Assembly (NCBI GenBank): GCA_964555355.1
Contig: CAZKRY010000005.1
Coordinates: 1-64,000 of the forward strand
Length of the DNA: 64,000 nucleotides
DNA from: CAIKBL01 sp964555355
GTDB taxonomy: Bacteria; Pseudomonadota; Gammaproteobacteria; Ga0077536
Reading direction: 5' to 3'
The position numbers and the translations under genes are program-made. Positions 36,482-44,524 of this stretch are shown here, in pieces. Under the pieces are notes generated by a model. It searched no databases, was not told the origin of the DNA, and saw only the letters and a program-made list of their open reading frames with translations. Numbering within the stretch: position 1 is the first letter of the stretch; each line of letters starts with the position of its first letter.

Positions 36482-39400
36482 CGTTTAAAGAAAAATTACT
36501 CAGCCGCAGCATCGCATTCGCGCTGGGACTGGTCGCCAGCGTGCCGGCGACCGCCAATCCGAATGGACTAGACGTAGTGTCGGGCAGCGCGACGCTGGCC
36601 AATCCCAATCCGGCGACGCTTGAGATCACCAATTCGCCGGGCGCGATATTAAATTGGCAAAATTTCGATATCGGAGCCGGGGAAGTGACGCGCTTTATGC
36701 AGCAAAGCGCGGATAGCGCCGTGCTTAATCGGGTAACGGCGGCCGACCCATCGGAAATATACGGCCAGATGTTGTCAAACGGCCGTGTGTTCTTAGTTAA
36801 TCCTGCGGGCATTTTGATCGGCCGGGATGCCGTCATCGATACTGCAGGACTCGTGCTCTCCACGCTCAATATTCGCAACGAAGATTTCACCGCCGGCAAG
36901 TTCACGTTCACCGGTGACGCCAATAGTGGCCGCATCGAGAACCACGGTTACATCAAAAGTGCGCCGAATGGCGAAATTATTTTGATCGCGCCGAAAATCT
37001 TGAACGCACCCGAAGCCGGCAATCCACAAAGCGGCATCATCGAAGCAGAGAACGGCGAGCTGCTGCTCGCCGCAGGCTACGCGTTGACGATTTCCAGTCT
37101 GGACGATCCGGATATCAGTTTCGACGTCCAAGCGCCGGGAAACGAAGTCGTCAACTTGGGCCAATTGATTGCCAAAGGTGGCACCGCGAGCATCTTGGCC
37201 GGCACCATCAAACATTCCGGAGAGATCAATGCGGACTCGCTGACGATGGACGAACAAGGCCGGATTGTGCTGCGTGCGAGTGACAAAGTTGAAACTACCT
37301 TCGACAGCAAGCTGCTCGCGCGTGGCGCAACGGGCGCCGCCGGCGGTGAAGTGACCGTCGAAGGGAAGGTCGCCACGGTGAGTGGCGTCATCGATGTCAG
37401 TGGTGACACGCAAGGCGGCACGGCGCATGTGTTGGGTGACGAAGTCAAACTGACCGTCGCGACCGTCAGCGCCAATGCGACCAGCGGCGCCGGTGGCAAT
37501 ATTCGCGTGGGCGGAGAATACAAAGGCGGCGCGGCGCTTCGTGCCGCCGAAAAAACCCTGGTCGACGCCAATAGCAAACTAGAAGCAAACGCCGGCACCA
37601 ATGGCCGCGGCGGCACCATCGTGACTTGGTCGAACCAAGAAACGGAATTTAGAGCGGCCGCGAGTGCGCGCGGCGGTGCGGAGGCTGGCGACGGCGGCTT
37701 GGTGGAAGTGTCCGGTAAAGAAATTCTGCGCATGTATGGCGGTGCCGATGTCGGTGCGCCACATGGCAAGGGCGGCACGTTGCTGCTCGATCCGCGACGT
37801 ATATTTCTCATCCCCGGCGGCGCAACGACTTCGGTCTTCGATCAAAGCGCAAACGCGAACGACCAACTTGGCAGTTTCGCTACCTCTATAACACCGCTTG
37901 CCAATGGCAACATTCTGGTAATCAATCAGAATGCAAACAATGGCGCATTTACGCAGGCTGGGAAGGTATTGTTACTCGATAGCGTAGGTAACACGCTCGG
38001 TTCGCTAAGCGGTAATGGCACCAACGAATTTCTTGGCGGTTCCTTTTTTAACGCCCCCAACGGTAATCGACTGTTCTTGAGCGAGAACGCGACCGCTAAT
38101 GGACTTCTGAATGCGGGTGCCGTGATTTTATTTAATCTGACCACGGGACAAGAAATTGGTCGCACCAGTGGCACGAGCGCGAGTGAATTTTTCGGAGATT
38201 CCGTGCAATCCATCGCCGGCAATTTCGTGGTGGAGAGTGACCTTGCGGATGTCAACGGTGCGAACTCCGGATCAGTCGTCACGGTGAGTGGGCTCACTGG
38301 ACTTGAGATAGGACGTATTTCCGGCGGGGCTGCTGGTGATCAGTTCGGATCGTCGGTCGCGTACAACTTTTCAACCAATACTTTTCGCATCGAAGCAGAC
38401 AATGCCACGATAGGCGGACAAGCCAATGCAGGCGCGGTGGTGGTAGGGAGTGCTGTAACCGGCGCCGAACTCGGCCGTATTGTCGGCGGTGCCGCCAATG
38501 ACCGGGTCGGGCAAGTCGTCACCGATAACTTTGGGTTGAACACCTTCCGCATCGATGCCGGTTCGTTCGATCTGCCGGGCAAAATCAACGCGGGAGCGGT
38601 TATCACGGGCTCGATGGTCACCGGCCAGGAACTCGGCCGCATCACGGGTAACGCCGCCGACGATGCCTTCGGGACCAATGTACAAATCTTCGGCGCCGCG
38701 GCGAACACTTTTCGCATCGTGGCAACAGCAGCGGATAACGGACTTATTTCTGACGCCGGTGCGGTAATCATCGGCAGCTCCGCGACCGGCGCCGAACTTG
38801 GCCGGACCATGGGCCAAAGCGATTTGGAAGGCTATGGAAGCAATATCTTTTTTGACTCCTTTGGAAAAGCGCCCGCCGGCAAGATGATCGTTACCAGTAG
38901 TTCTGCCGACCTCGGTGGCACTGGCAATGGTTTCGACGATGCCGGTACCGCAGTACTTATCGACAAGGCTACTGGGTTAGAAATCGGCCGCACCAACGGC
39001 CTCTCGGCGGGAGATTTGTTAGGTAGCTTCGATCCCATCATGCGCGCTAGCGGCAATTACTTCTTGCAAGTACCTGACGCGAACGGTGGGCAAGGATCGT
39101 TGGTCTTGGTCGATGGCTCAACAGGGGCTCGGTTGGCCTCCGTAGACGGTAACGCCGCCGGTGAGAATTTGGGCAGCGTGATAGACCAATCCAGCCTCGG
39201 TTTTGGCGATCTGCTGTTAATTAGTGAGGATCATACCAACGGCCTACTGACCTTAGCTGGCGCGGTATTTGTAGTCGCCGACCAGTTGGTCTCGCCCGGC
39301 GTAATCGTTCGCGGTGCCACCATGGGGGTTAGTACCGGCGAACAATTCGGCAAAAACGGCATCGAAGCGTTCTTGACGAACGGGATGGTAATTACCAGCG

Positions 39401-42400
39401 AAACCGCGGATACCGGTGTTTTGACCAACAACGGTCGGGTGGCGCTCGTCGGCTATAACGGCAATTTCATTGGCGCAGTGGAAGGCACCAGTGACAACGA
39501 AGCGCTGGGGCAAGACGGCATCATCGAGTCTTTCGTCAATGATAACTATTGGATCCCGAGCCGCTTGTGGGATCCGATCCCGTCGACGCCCAACTTAGGC
39601 AGCATTATTTTGGCAGATGGAAGTACTGGCGCCGAGATCGGTCGTTTTGACGGCGATACCAACAACGAGCAATTCGGTGCGCTCGCGCAAATCACGCAAG
39701 GTGCGTTATCGAATGGCGACTTGGTGGTCAAGAACACCGGCGCCAATAGTCATAACGGCGGACAAGGCATCGTTGTTCAACTGGCGGCGACCGATTTGGG
39801 CGGAGGCGTCATCAAACGCGGCACCGGCGTGACGGGTAGCGGAGGTGGGGGCGGTCTCACCGGCGCGGTGCTGGATTTCTCGGTGCTCGATAACTTTAGT
39901 CGCTTCGACGATTACGTGGTGCGTGCGCCGGGTAACGGCGGGAACTCCGAAGGCAGTGTCATTTTCATGAGTGGCGCGACTGGCAATATCTTGCGCCAAA
40001 TCGACGGCTCACTGCCTTCCGAAGGTTTAGGTGGACGTCCGCTGGTAGCAGTGCCCGGCGGGAACCTCGCGATTCAAAATCCGGGAGCCGGCGGCGGCGC
40101 GGGCGAAATTCACTTTGTGGACGCGAACAGCGCGGGCTTTGTGGATAGCGGTCTCGTGACCGGCCTCGGTGCCGGCGAAGGGCTCGGCGACGTCAACACG
40201 ATCATCAATACCAGCACCTTTATAGATACTGGCAACCTCTTTGCCATCCATACGCCTAATCGGGACGCGTTCGGAACGGACTCCGGCGCCATCCTATTAA
40301 TGAGCGGTTTGGGCGGTAGCGTAACTTTGCTTGGCGCGATCTCTGGGTCGGAAATTAACGACCGCTTGGGCGCCGGCGGCGCTAATGATATTCAACGCCT
40401 AACCGCAGCAGGTAACACCAACAAGTTTCTAGTGTTCGATGCGGATGCCGATGATCCAGGCGGCACCCCGGGCGACGGCAACCACGAAGGAGTCGTCATT
40501 CTCGCGGATTTCACCGGTGCCGAACTCGGCCGACAGTACGGCCAAACAGATAATGAGCGGCTTGGTGACAACGCCCAGAACGGCAGCGTTATTGAACGCA
40601 GCAATGGCAATTTGTTCCGTCGCTCCGTGCTTGCTGGCAACAACGACGAAGGAACGATGTATTTATTTTCCGGAGCCGATTTGAGCTTGATTGGACAAGT
40701 AGACGGCACGCTCAGTACCGAGCTGTTTGGTCAGCTGGTGAATTCCTTCGCACTTAGCAACGGCGATATTTTGGTTTCCGGTAACTCCGTAAACGGCGGC
40801 GCGATCGTGCAAATCGCCGACCTTGATTTGGATACCATCACCCCCGGCGGACAAATCGAACGCGGACGCATTACGCCCGGTGCCAACGAAGTACTCGATC
40901 CATTCGATGCCTTTATGGCCCCGGACAACGCGCACTGGGTGCTTGGGAGCACGACTGCGGATTACGCCGGCGCCAATTCGGGTTCCGCTTATTTTATGAA
41001 CGTGACCACTGGTGCGCAGACCAACCGGATAGATGGCCTGAGCGCGGGCGATGGTTTTGGCGGGAGCATTAGCTATAGTCCCAATGGCAATCTGATCTTT
41101 AACAACTTTGCCGCCACTGTCGGCGGGAACGCGAATGCGGGGCGTTATCTAGTCGCGAATTCCAGCGGTGGGATCGTCGGCGAACTCCGCGGCAACACGT
41201 TGAACGAGTTCTTAGGTAGTTCGCAACTGAACGTTGCTGGAGAAACCTGGATTCGCGCACCGCTCCACAATAGCGGCGCCGGTGCGCTTTTTGTGGTGGG
41301 TGATCAGGATCTCGGCGGCGGCAATTTGGTCAAGGCGTCGTTACTCGGCGCGACCGGCGGCGGCAACCCGGACGGTGTGGGAGCATTCTCACCACTATCG
41401 TTCATCGGCATGGATCCCAATACGAGATTCCTTCCGGTTCCGGATATGGATGCCAACGGGTTAACCGATAGCGGTTCATTGCTGCTCGTCAATTCGATGT
41501 TGCAAATCATCGGCCGGACCGACGGCACCAGCGCGCTAGAGCGCTTCAGCGCTGACAACATTTTCTCGGTACGTAATTTCTTAAATGGGAATAACGACAT
41601 TATCGTCGAGAGTCCCCTCGCGGACGTCGGCTCGTTCAGCGATGCCGGCGCGATCGTGCAAGTCAACTCACTAACCGGGCTTGAAGTTCAACGGGCTGTT
41701 GGGATCAGTAATCTGGAAACACTTGGCAATGCCAATGTGCGTTTCACGGTTAACCAGCGGATCGCGTTCGGCAGCCCGTTGGCGGATGTGAATGGCGTCA
41801 TCGATGCGGGTCGCTTGGTGTTTTTTGATCCGTTCATTGCCAATTCTGGAATTCCCGCGACCAGTATTCCGTTTAGCAACACCCCAAGTGGCGATTTCGT
41901 CGTGACCAGTGGTTCATTGGCACTCGCACTCAACGCCGGCGCGAATCTCGTATTGCAGGCGAACGAGGATATTTTCATCGACAAAGGATTTGTGCTGAGC
42001 GCGACGGGCGGCAGCCTGACGTTACAGGCTGGGCGTTCGATCATCATTAACGGCTTGCTTAATATGCCGAACACGGCGCTCACGCTTACCGCTAATGAAT
42101 CGTCATCGAACGGCGTGGATTTGCAGTTCCGCGGTGCCGGAGACGGGGACTTCAAACTTTTCGATCCGATGGTCATTGCGAAAAGTATCCGGCTTTCGGC
42201 GCAGAACGCGTTTATCGAGGCGGGCACCGATCCGCTCTCGCAATACATCTTGCAGACCAGTCAGGAATTGGTGGAAACCTTACTGCTCAAAGGCACAGTG
42301 CCAGGCCTCGCGGCTTTCCTGTTTGGCTTGGAGAGCCTGACGGCCGATATCGCGCAAGACCTCAACATCATCGGTGGTGGCAGCCCCGGCGCCTTCGCGG

Positions 42401-42717
42401 CGCTGATGTCGGGCGGCGAATTCATCGTCAACGCCAATCACATCAATTTGGAAGCCGGCACCGCGCCCGGCGCGCATGCGCTGCTCGCCGGCCTCGGTGG
42501 CCAGGGCGAGTTCAATTTCCAAACCTGTACGGGCTGCGGTGAGACGTTATTGTTTGAAGATCCGTTCCTGCAGGACGGACCGTTCGCCGGCCGTTTTATA
42601 TCCGGTATCTTCCAAGACCCCGCGATTAGTGCGATTCTCGCCATGCTTGGCAAAGGCGTCGATGACGAAGACGATGATGATGAAGACGACGATGACAGCC
42701 AAGAGTGCGGCATATAA
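36466..42717 (+). CDS. TpsA exoprotein with central beta-propeller-like repeats
   Basis: A 2083-residue secreted exoprotein. Signal peptide to about residue 29, then a TPS secretion domain (about 30-290) with NPNGLDV, the NPAG motif at residue 112 in VFLVNPAGILIG, and GLVLSTLNI, as in FHA and HxuA. Residues about 290-460 are Gly-rich beta-helix; 466-1795 are about 24 repeats (see the separate entry); about 1800-1990 return to beta-helix with QANEDIFIDKG. The C-terminus has a TCTGC pair, a short hydrophobic helix, a run of 12 Asp/Glu (about 2064-2077) and a last ECGI. GGAGGTG precedes the ATG. There is no CDI toxin marker (VENN) and no obvious immunity gene. Adhesion or ligand-binding is the likely role. 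Confidence 0.88.
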   Translation: MHSSIAFKEKLLSRSIAFALGLVASVPATANPNGLDVVSGSATLANPNPATLEITNSPGAILNWQNFDIGAGEVTRFMQQSADSAVLNRVTAADPSEIYGQMLSNGRVFLVNPAGILIGRDAVIDTAGLVLSTLNIRNEDFTAGKFTFTGDANSGRIENHGYIKSAPNGEIILIAPKILNAPEAGNPQSGIIEAENGELLLAAGYALTISSLDDPDISFDVQAPGNEVVNLGQLIAKGGTASILAGTIKHSGEINADSLTMDEQGRIVLRASDKVETTFDSKLLARGATGAAGGEVTVEGKVATVSGVIDVSGDTQGGTAHVLGDEVKLTVATVSANATSGAGGNIRVGGEYKGGAALRAAEKTLVDANSKLEANAGTNGRGGTIVTWSNQETEFRAAASARGGAEAGDGGLVEVSGKEILRMYGGADVGAPHGKGGTLLLDPRRIFLIPGGATTSVFDQSANANDQLGSFATSITPLANGNILVINQNANNGAFTQAGKVLLLDSVGNTLGSLSGNGTNEFLGGSFFNAPNGNRLFLSENATANGLLNAGAVILFNLTTGQEIGRTSGTSASEFFGDSVQSIAGNFVVESDLADVNGANSGSVVTVSGLTGLEIGRISGGAAGDQFGSSVAYNFSTNTFRIEADNATIGGQANAGAVVVGSAVTGAELGRIVGGAANDRVGQVVTDNFGLNTFRIDAGSFDLPGKINAGAVITGSMVTGQELGRITGNAADDAFGTNVQIFGAAANTFRIVATAADNGLISDAGAVIIGSSATGAELGRTMGQSDLEGYGSNIFFDSFGKAPAGKMIVTSSSADLGGTGNGFDDAGTAVLIDKATGLEIGRTNGLSAGDLLGSFDPIMRASGNYFLQVPDANGGQGSLVLVDGSTGARLASVDGNAAGENLGSVIDQSSLGFGDLLLISEDHTNGLLTLAGAVFVVADQLVSPGVIVRGATMGVSTGEQFGKNGIEAFLTNGMVITSETADTGVLTNNGRVALVGYNGNFIGAVEGTSDNEALGQDGIIESFVNDNYWIPSRLWDPIPSTPNLGSIILADGSTGAEIGRFDGDTNNEQFGALAQITQGALSNGDLVVKNTGANSHNGGQGIVVQLAATDLGGGVIKRGTGVTGSGGGGGLTGAVLDFSVLDNFSRFDDYVVRAPGNGGNSEGSVIFMSGATGNILRQIDGSLPSEGLGGRPLVAVPGGNLAIQNPGAGGGAGEIHFVDANSAGFVDSGLVTGLGAGEGLGDVNTIINTSTFIDTGNLFAIHTPNRDAFGTDSGAILLMSGLGGSVTLLGAISGSEINDRLGAGGANDIQRLTAAGNTNKFLVFDADADDPGGTPGDGNHEGVVILADFTGAELGRQYGQTDNERLGDNAQNGSVIERSNGNLFRRSVLAGNNDEGTMYLFSGADLSLIGQVDGTLSTELFGQLVNSFALSNGDILVSGNSVNGGAIVQIADLDLDTITPGGQIERGRITPGANEVLDPFDAFMAPDNAHWVLGSTTADYAGANSGSAYFMNVTTGAQTNRIDGLSAGDGFGGSISYSPNGNLIFNNFAATVGGNANAGRYLVANSSGGIVGELRGNTLNEFLGSSQLNVAGETWIRAPLHNSGAGALFVVGDQDLGGGNLVKASLLGATGGGNPDGVGAFSPLSFIGMDPNTRFLPVPDMDANGLTDSGSLLLVNSMLQIIGRTDGTSALERFSADNIFSVRNFLNGNNDIIVESPLADVGSFSDAGAIVQVNSLTGLEVQRAVGISNLETLGNANVRFTVNQRIAFGSPLADVNGVIDAGRLVFFDPFIANSGIPATSIPFSNTPSGDFVVTSGSLALALNAGANLVLQANEDIFIDKGFVLSATGGSLTLQAGRSIIINGLLNMPNTALTLTANESSSNGVDLQFRGAGDGDFKLFDPMVIAKSIRLSAQNAFIEAGTDPLSQYILQTSQELVETLLLKGTVPGLAAFLFGLESLTADIAQDLNIIGGGSPGAFAALMSGGEFIVNANHINLEAGTAPGAHALLAGLGGQGEFNFQTCTGCGETLLFEDPFLQDGPFAGRFISGIFQDPAISAILAMLGKGVDDEDDDDEDDDDSQECGI
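37861..41850 (+). repeat. About 24 degenerate FG-GAP-like repeats in tpsA
   Basis: Translated units of about 50-60 residues follow the consensus [DE]xFG..., NG-x-hydrophobic strand, S/P-LADVNG, AGAVxxV, TGxEIGRxxGxs. Clear examples are EFFGDSV with SDLADVNG and GLEIGRISG, and QRIAFGSPLADVNG with DAGRLVFF. This is the layout of FG-GAP/integrin-alpha type blades, so several seven-bladed propellers in a row are likely. Units differ in DNA, so they are old, not recent tandem copies. Boundaries are approximate. Confidence 0.7.
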
Positions 42718-42754
42718 TCAACAAGCGGTGCGAAAAATCTTGTGAGGAGCGAAC

Positions 42755-43198
42755 ATGCGTGAATTAACTTTGGCCGAAGTCGAGACCCTGTTGAAGGAAG
42801 GTATTGCCTACGCACAAGCGGTGGGCCGCCCCAGTTCAATTGCAGTGGTGGATTTCGGCGGGCATTTGCGCGGTGCGCTGCGCCCGGATAAAGGCCGCAT
42901 TGCGAATATCTTGATCGCGGAGAAAAAAGCCTGGACGGCCGTCGCCTTCCAGCGCCCCACCGACATGGTGCGGGATGTCATGTTGCCAGGCGCCTTCGGC
43001 TACGGCTTACAGCACACCGATGAACGCATCTGCATGGTGGGCGGTGGGTTCCCCATTTTTGACGACAAGGGCGAAGTCATCGGCGGCATCGGCGCAAGCG
43101 GCGGCACGATCGAAGAAGATTGCGAGTGTTGCTTGGTGGGGATGCGTAAGCTTGGGTTCAAGACGGAATTTGTGAATCCGCTGGCGGCTAAGAAATAG
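42755..43198 (+). CDS. GlcG/HbpS-like (DUF336) protein
   Basis: A 147-residue GlcG/HbpS domain protein: LTLAEVETLLKEGIAYA, a SIAVVDFGGHLRGALR strand-turn, IAEKKAWTAVAF (lysine helix) and GGFPIFDDKGEVIGGIGASG. It lacks a signal peptide, in contrast to the cousin at 3678. It ends with an unusual DCECC cluster at about residues 120-124 that could bind metal or be redox-active. GAGGAG precedes the ATG. It starts 37 bp after tpsA and may be on the same transcript. Known relatives bind haem or act in glycolate/glc operons; no glycolate gene is here. Confidence 0.82.
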   Translation: MRELTLAEVETLLKEGIAYAQAVGRPSSIAVVDFGGHLRGALRPDKGRIANILIAEKKAWTAVAFQRPTDMVRDVMLPGAFGYGLQHTDERICMVGGGFPIFDDKGEVIGGIGASGGTIEEDCECCLVGMRKLGFKTEFVNPLAAKK

Positions 43199-43217
43199 CA
43201 CGCCCTTCAAACCGCTG

Positions 43218-43263
43218 CCCCTCACCCGGCGCTGTGCGCCGGCCTCTCCCGTGGGGAGAGGCG
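43218..43263 (-). repeat. Palindromic intergenic repeat, copy 2
   Basis: Minus-oriented copy: cccctcacccggcgc, loop, gcgccggcctctcccgtgg, then ggagaggcg. The two hairpins gcg/cgc and cctctccc/ggggagagg are both kept. It lies after the GlcG-like gene, and could mark the end of that transcript. The 167 bases from here to the BCAT gene show nothing further. Confidence 0.7.
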
Positions 43264-43430
43264 AATAGAAGTGCGCTGGTTATCTCCGATATAACCGCGA
43301 CTCGTAATGGCGGCACTTTCATTGACGGCACTCGACATTCTTCCCGCATGGTAACGAGAAATCGCCACGTCGTTCTCTAGGTTGGGAAGCGGAAAGCGAA
43401 CTCCAACAAGAATAGGTCTAATCACCCCTC

Positions 43431-44498
43431 ATGATTAACGTCGAACCCATTCAAGCCACACCCATCGATTCCATCCCACGCACCGAACTTGGTTTTGGTC
43501 GCTACTTCGCGGACCGCATGTTTACGCAACGCTACTCCCGCGAACGCGGCTGGTTTGATGCGACGATCGGACCCTACAAACCCATCGTGCTCGACCCGGC
43601 CGCGCAAGTCCTGCACAACGGGCAAATGATTTTCGACGGGACCAAGGCCTACCGGCGGCCGGATGGCGGCGTCAACTTGTTTAGGCCCATGCGTAATGCC
43701 GAGCGTTTTAATCGCTCAGCGCTGCGCATGGGCATGCCGGAAGTGCCGGTGAACCTGCATGTGGAAGCCATCTCACAACTCGTGAGATTGGAAAACCACT
43801 GGGTACCAAACGCGCCGCAAACCGCGCTTTACATTCGCCCCGTCATGATTGCAACAGAAAAAGATCTCGCGATCCGCGCGCCCAAGGAGTACCTACATTT
43901 CATCATCTTGAGCCCGGTGGCGCCGTACTTCGCGGGCGGCTTCGCGCCGGTTGCGGTGTATGTTCCGCACGACTATGTGCGTGCCGTGCGGGGCGGCACG
44001 GGCGAAGCCAAGACCCCCGGCAACTACGCCGGCAGCGTTGCCGCGACCGAAGAAGCGATTAGGCTCGGGTACCAGCAGGTGCTGTGGCTGGATGCGGTGG
44101 AGCGTCGGTTCGTTGATGAAGTCGGTGCGATGAATATCGCCTTTATTTACGAAGGGAAAACGCTGAAGACGCCGGCGCTGTCTGGCGCCATCCTGCATGG
44201 TGTGACGCGCGAATCGATTTTGATCTTGGCGCGCGATGCGGGCTTAAAGGTTGAAGAAACTCGGATCGATTTCTTTGAAGTGCTGGACGACATCGCCTCC
44301 GGTCGCATCACCGAAGTCTTCGGTATGGGCACCGGCGCCGTCATCGCGCCGGTCGGGCGGCTAGGGTATCAAGGCAAGGATATTGTCATCGGCGGCGGCC
44401 AACCCGGCCCGGTGGCGCGTACCATGTTCGACACACTTACCGGGATCCAGTACGGGCTACGGCCCGACCCTTATGGGTGGGTGCTACCGGTCGCGTGA
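43431..44498 (+). CDS. ilvE: Branched-chain amino acid aminotransferase
   Basis: A 355-residue fold-type-IV aminotransferase of the long (type II, eukaryote/actinobacteria-like) BCAT group. FGRYFADRMFTQRY, ALRMGMPEVP, LYIRPVM, the PLP Lys194 in GEAKTPGNYAGS, and VDEVGAMNIAF are typical. It moves the amino group between Val/Leu/Ile and 2-oxoglutarate in the cytoplasm. No clear ribosome site precedes the ATG. Its C-terminus is 26 bp from the convergent chemoreceptor. It differs from the (R)-amine-transaminase-like enzyme at 32530, which is much shorter and has a different donor motif. Confidence 0.92.
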   Translation: MINVEPIQATPIDSIPRTELGFGRYFADRMFTQRYSRERGWFDATIGPYKPIVLDPAAQVLHNGQMIFDGTKAYRRPDGGVNLFRPMRNAERFNRSALRMGMPEVPVNLHVEAISQLVRLENHWVPNAPQTALYIRPVMIATEKDLAIRAPKEYLHFIILSPVAPYFAGGFAPVAVYVPHDYVRAVRGGTGEAKTPGNYAGSVAATEEAIRLGYQQVLWLDAVERRFVDEVGAMNIAFIYEGKTLKTPALSGAILHGVTRESILILARDAGLKVEETRIDFFEVLDDIASGRITEVFGMGTGAVIAPVGRLGYQGKDIVIGGGQPGPVARTMFDTLTGIQYGLRPDPYGWVLPVA

Positions 44499-44524
44499 GC
44501 AACTGGTCCGCTGCCCAAACCAAC

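Noticed and set aside
37077..37811. Open frame antisense to tpsA
   Set aside because: Its composition (Ser/Pro/Ala) mirrors the Gly-rich coding strand; no start signal or similarity was seen.
36466..42717. Contact-dependent inhibition (CDI) toxin system
   Set aside because: There is a TPS pair, but no VENN motif, no toxin-like C-terminal domain and no small immunity gene. The gene that follows is a GlcG/HbpS-like protein.
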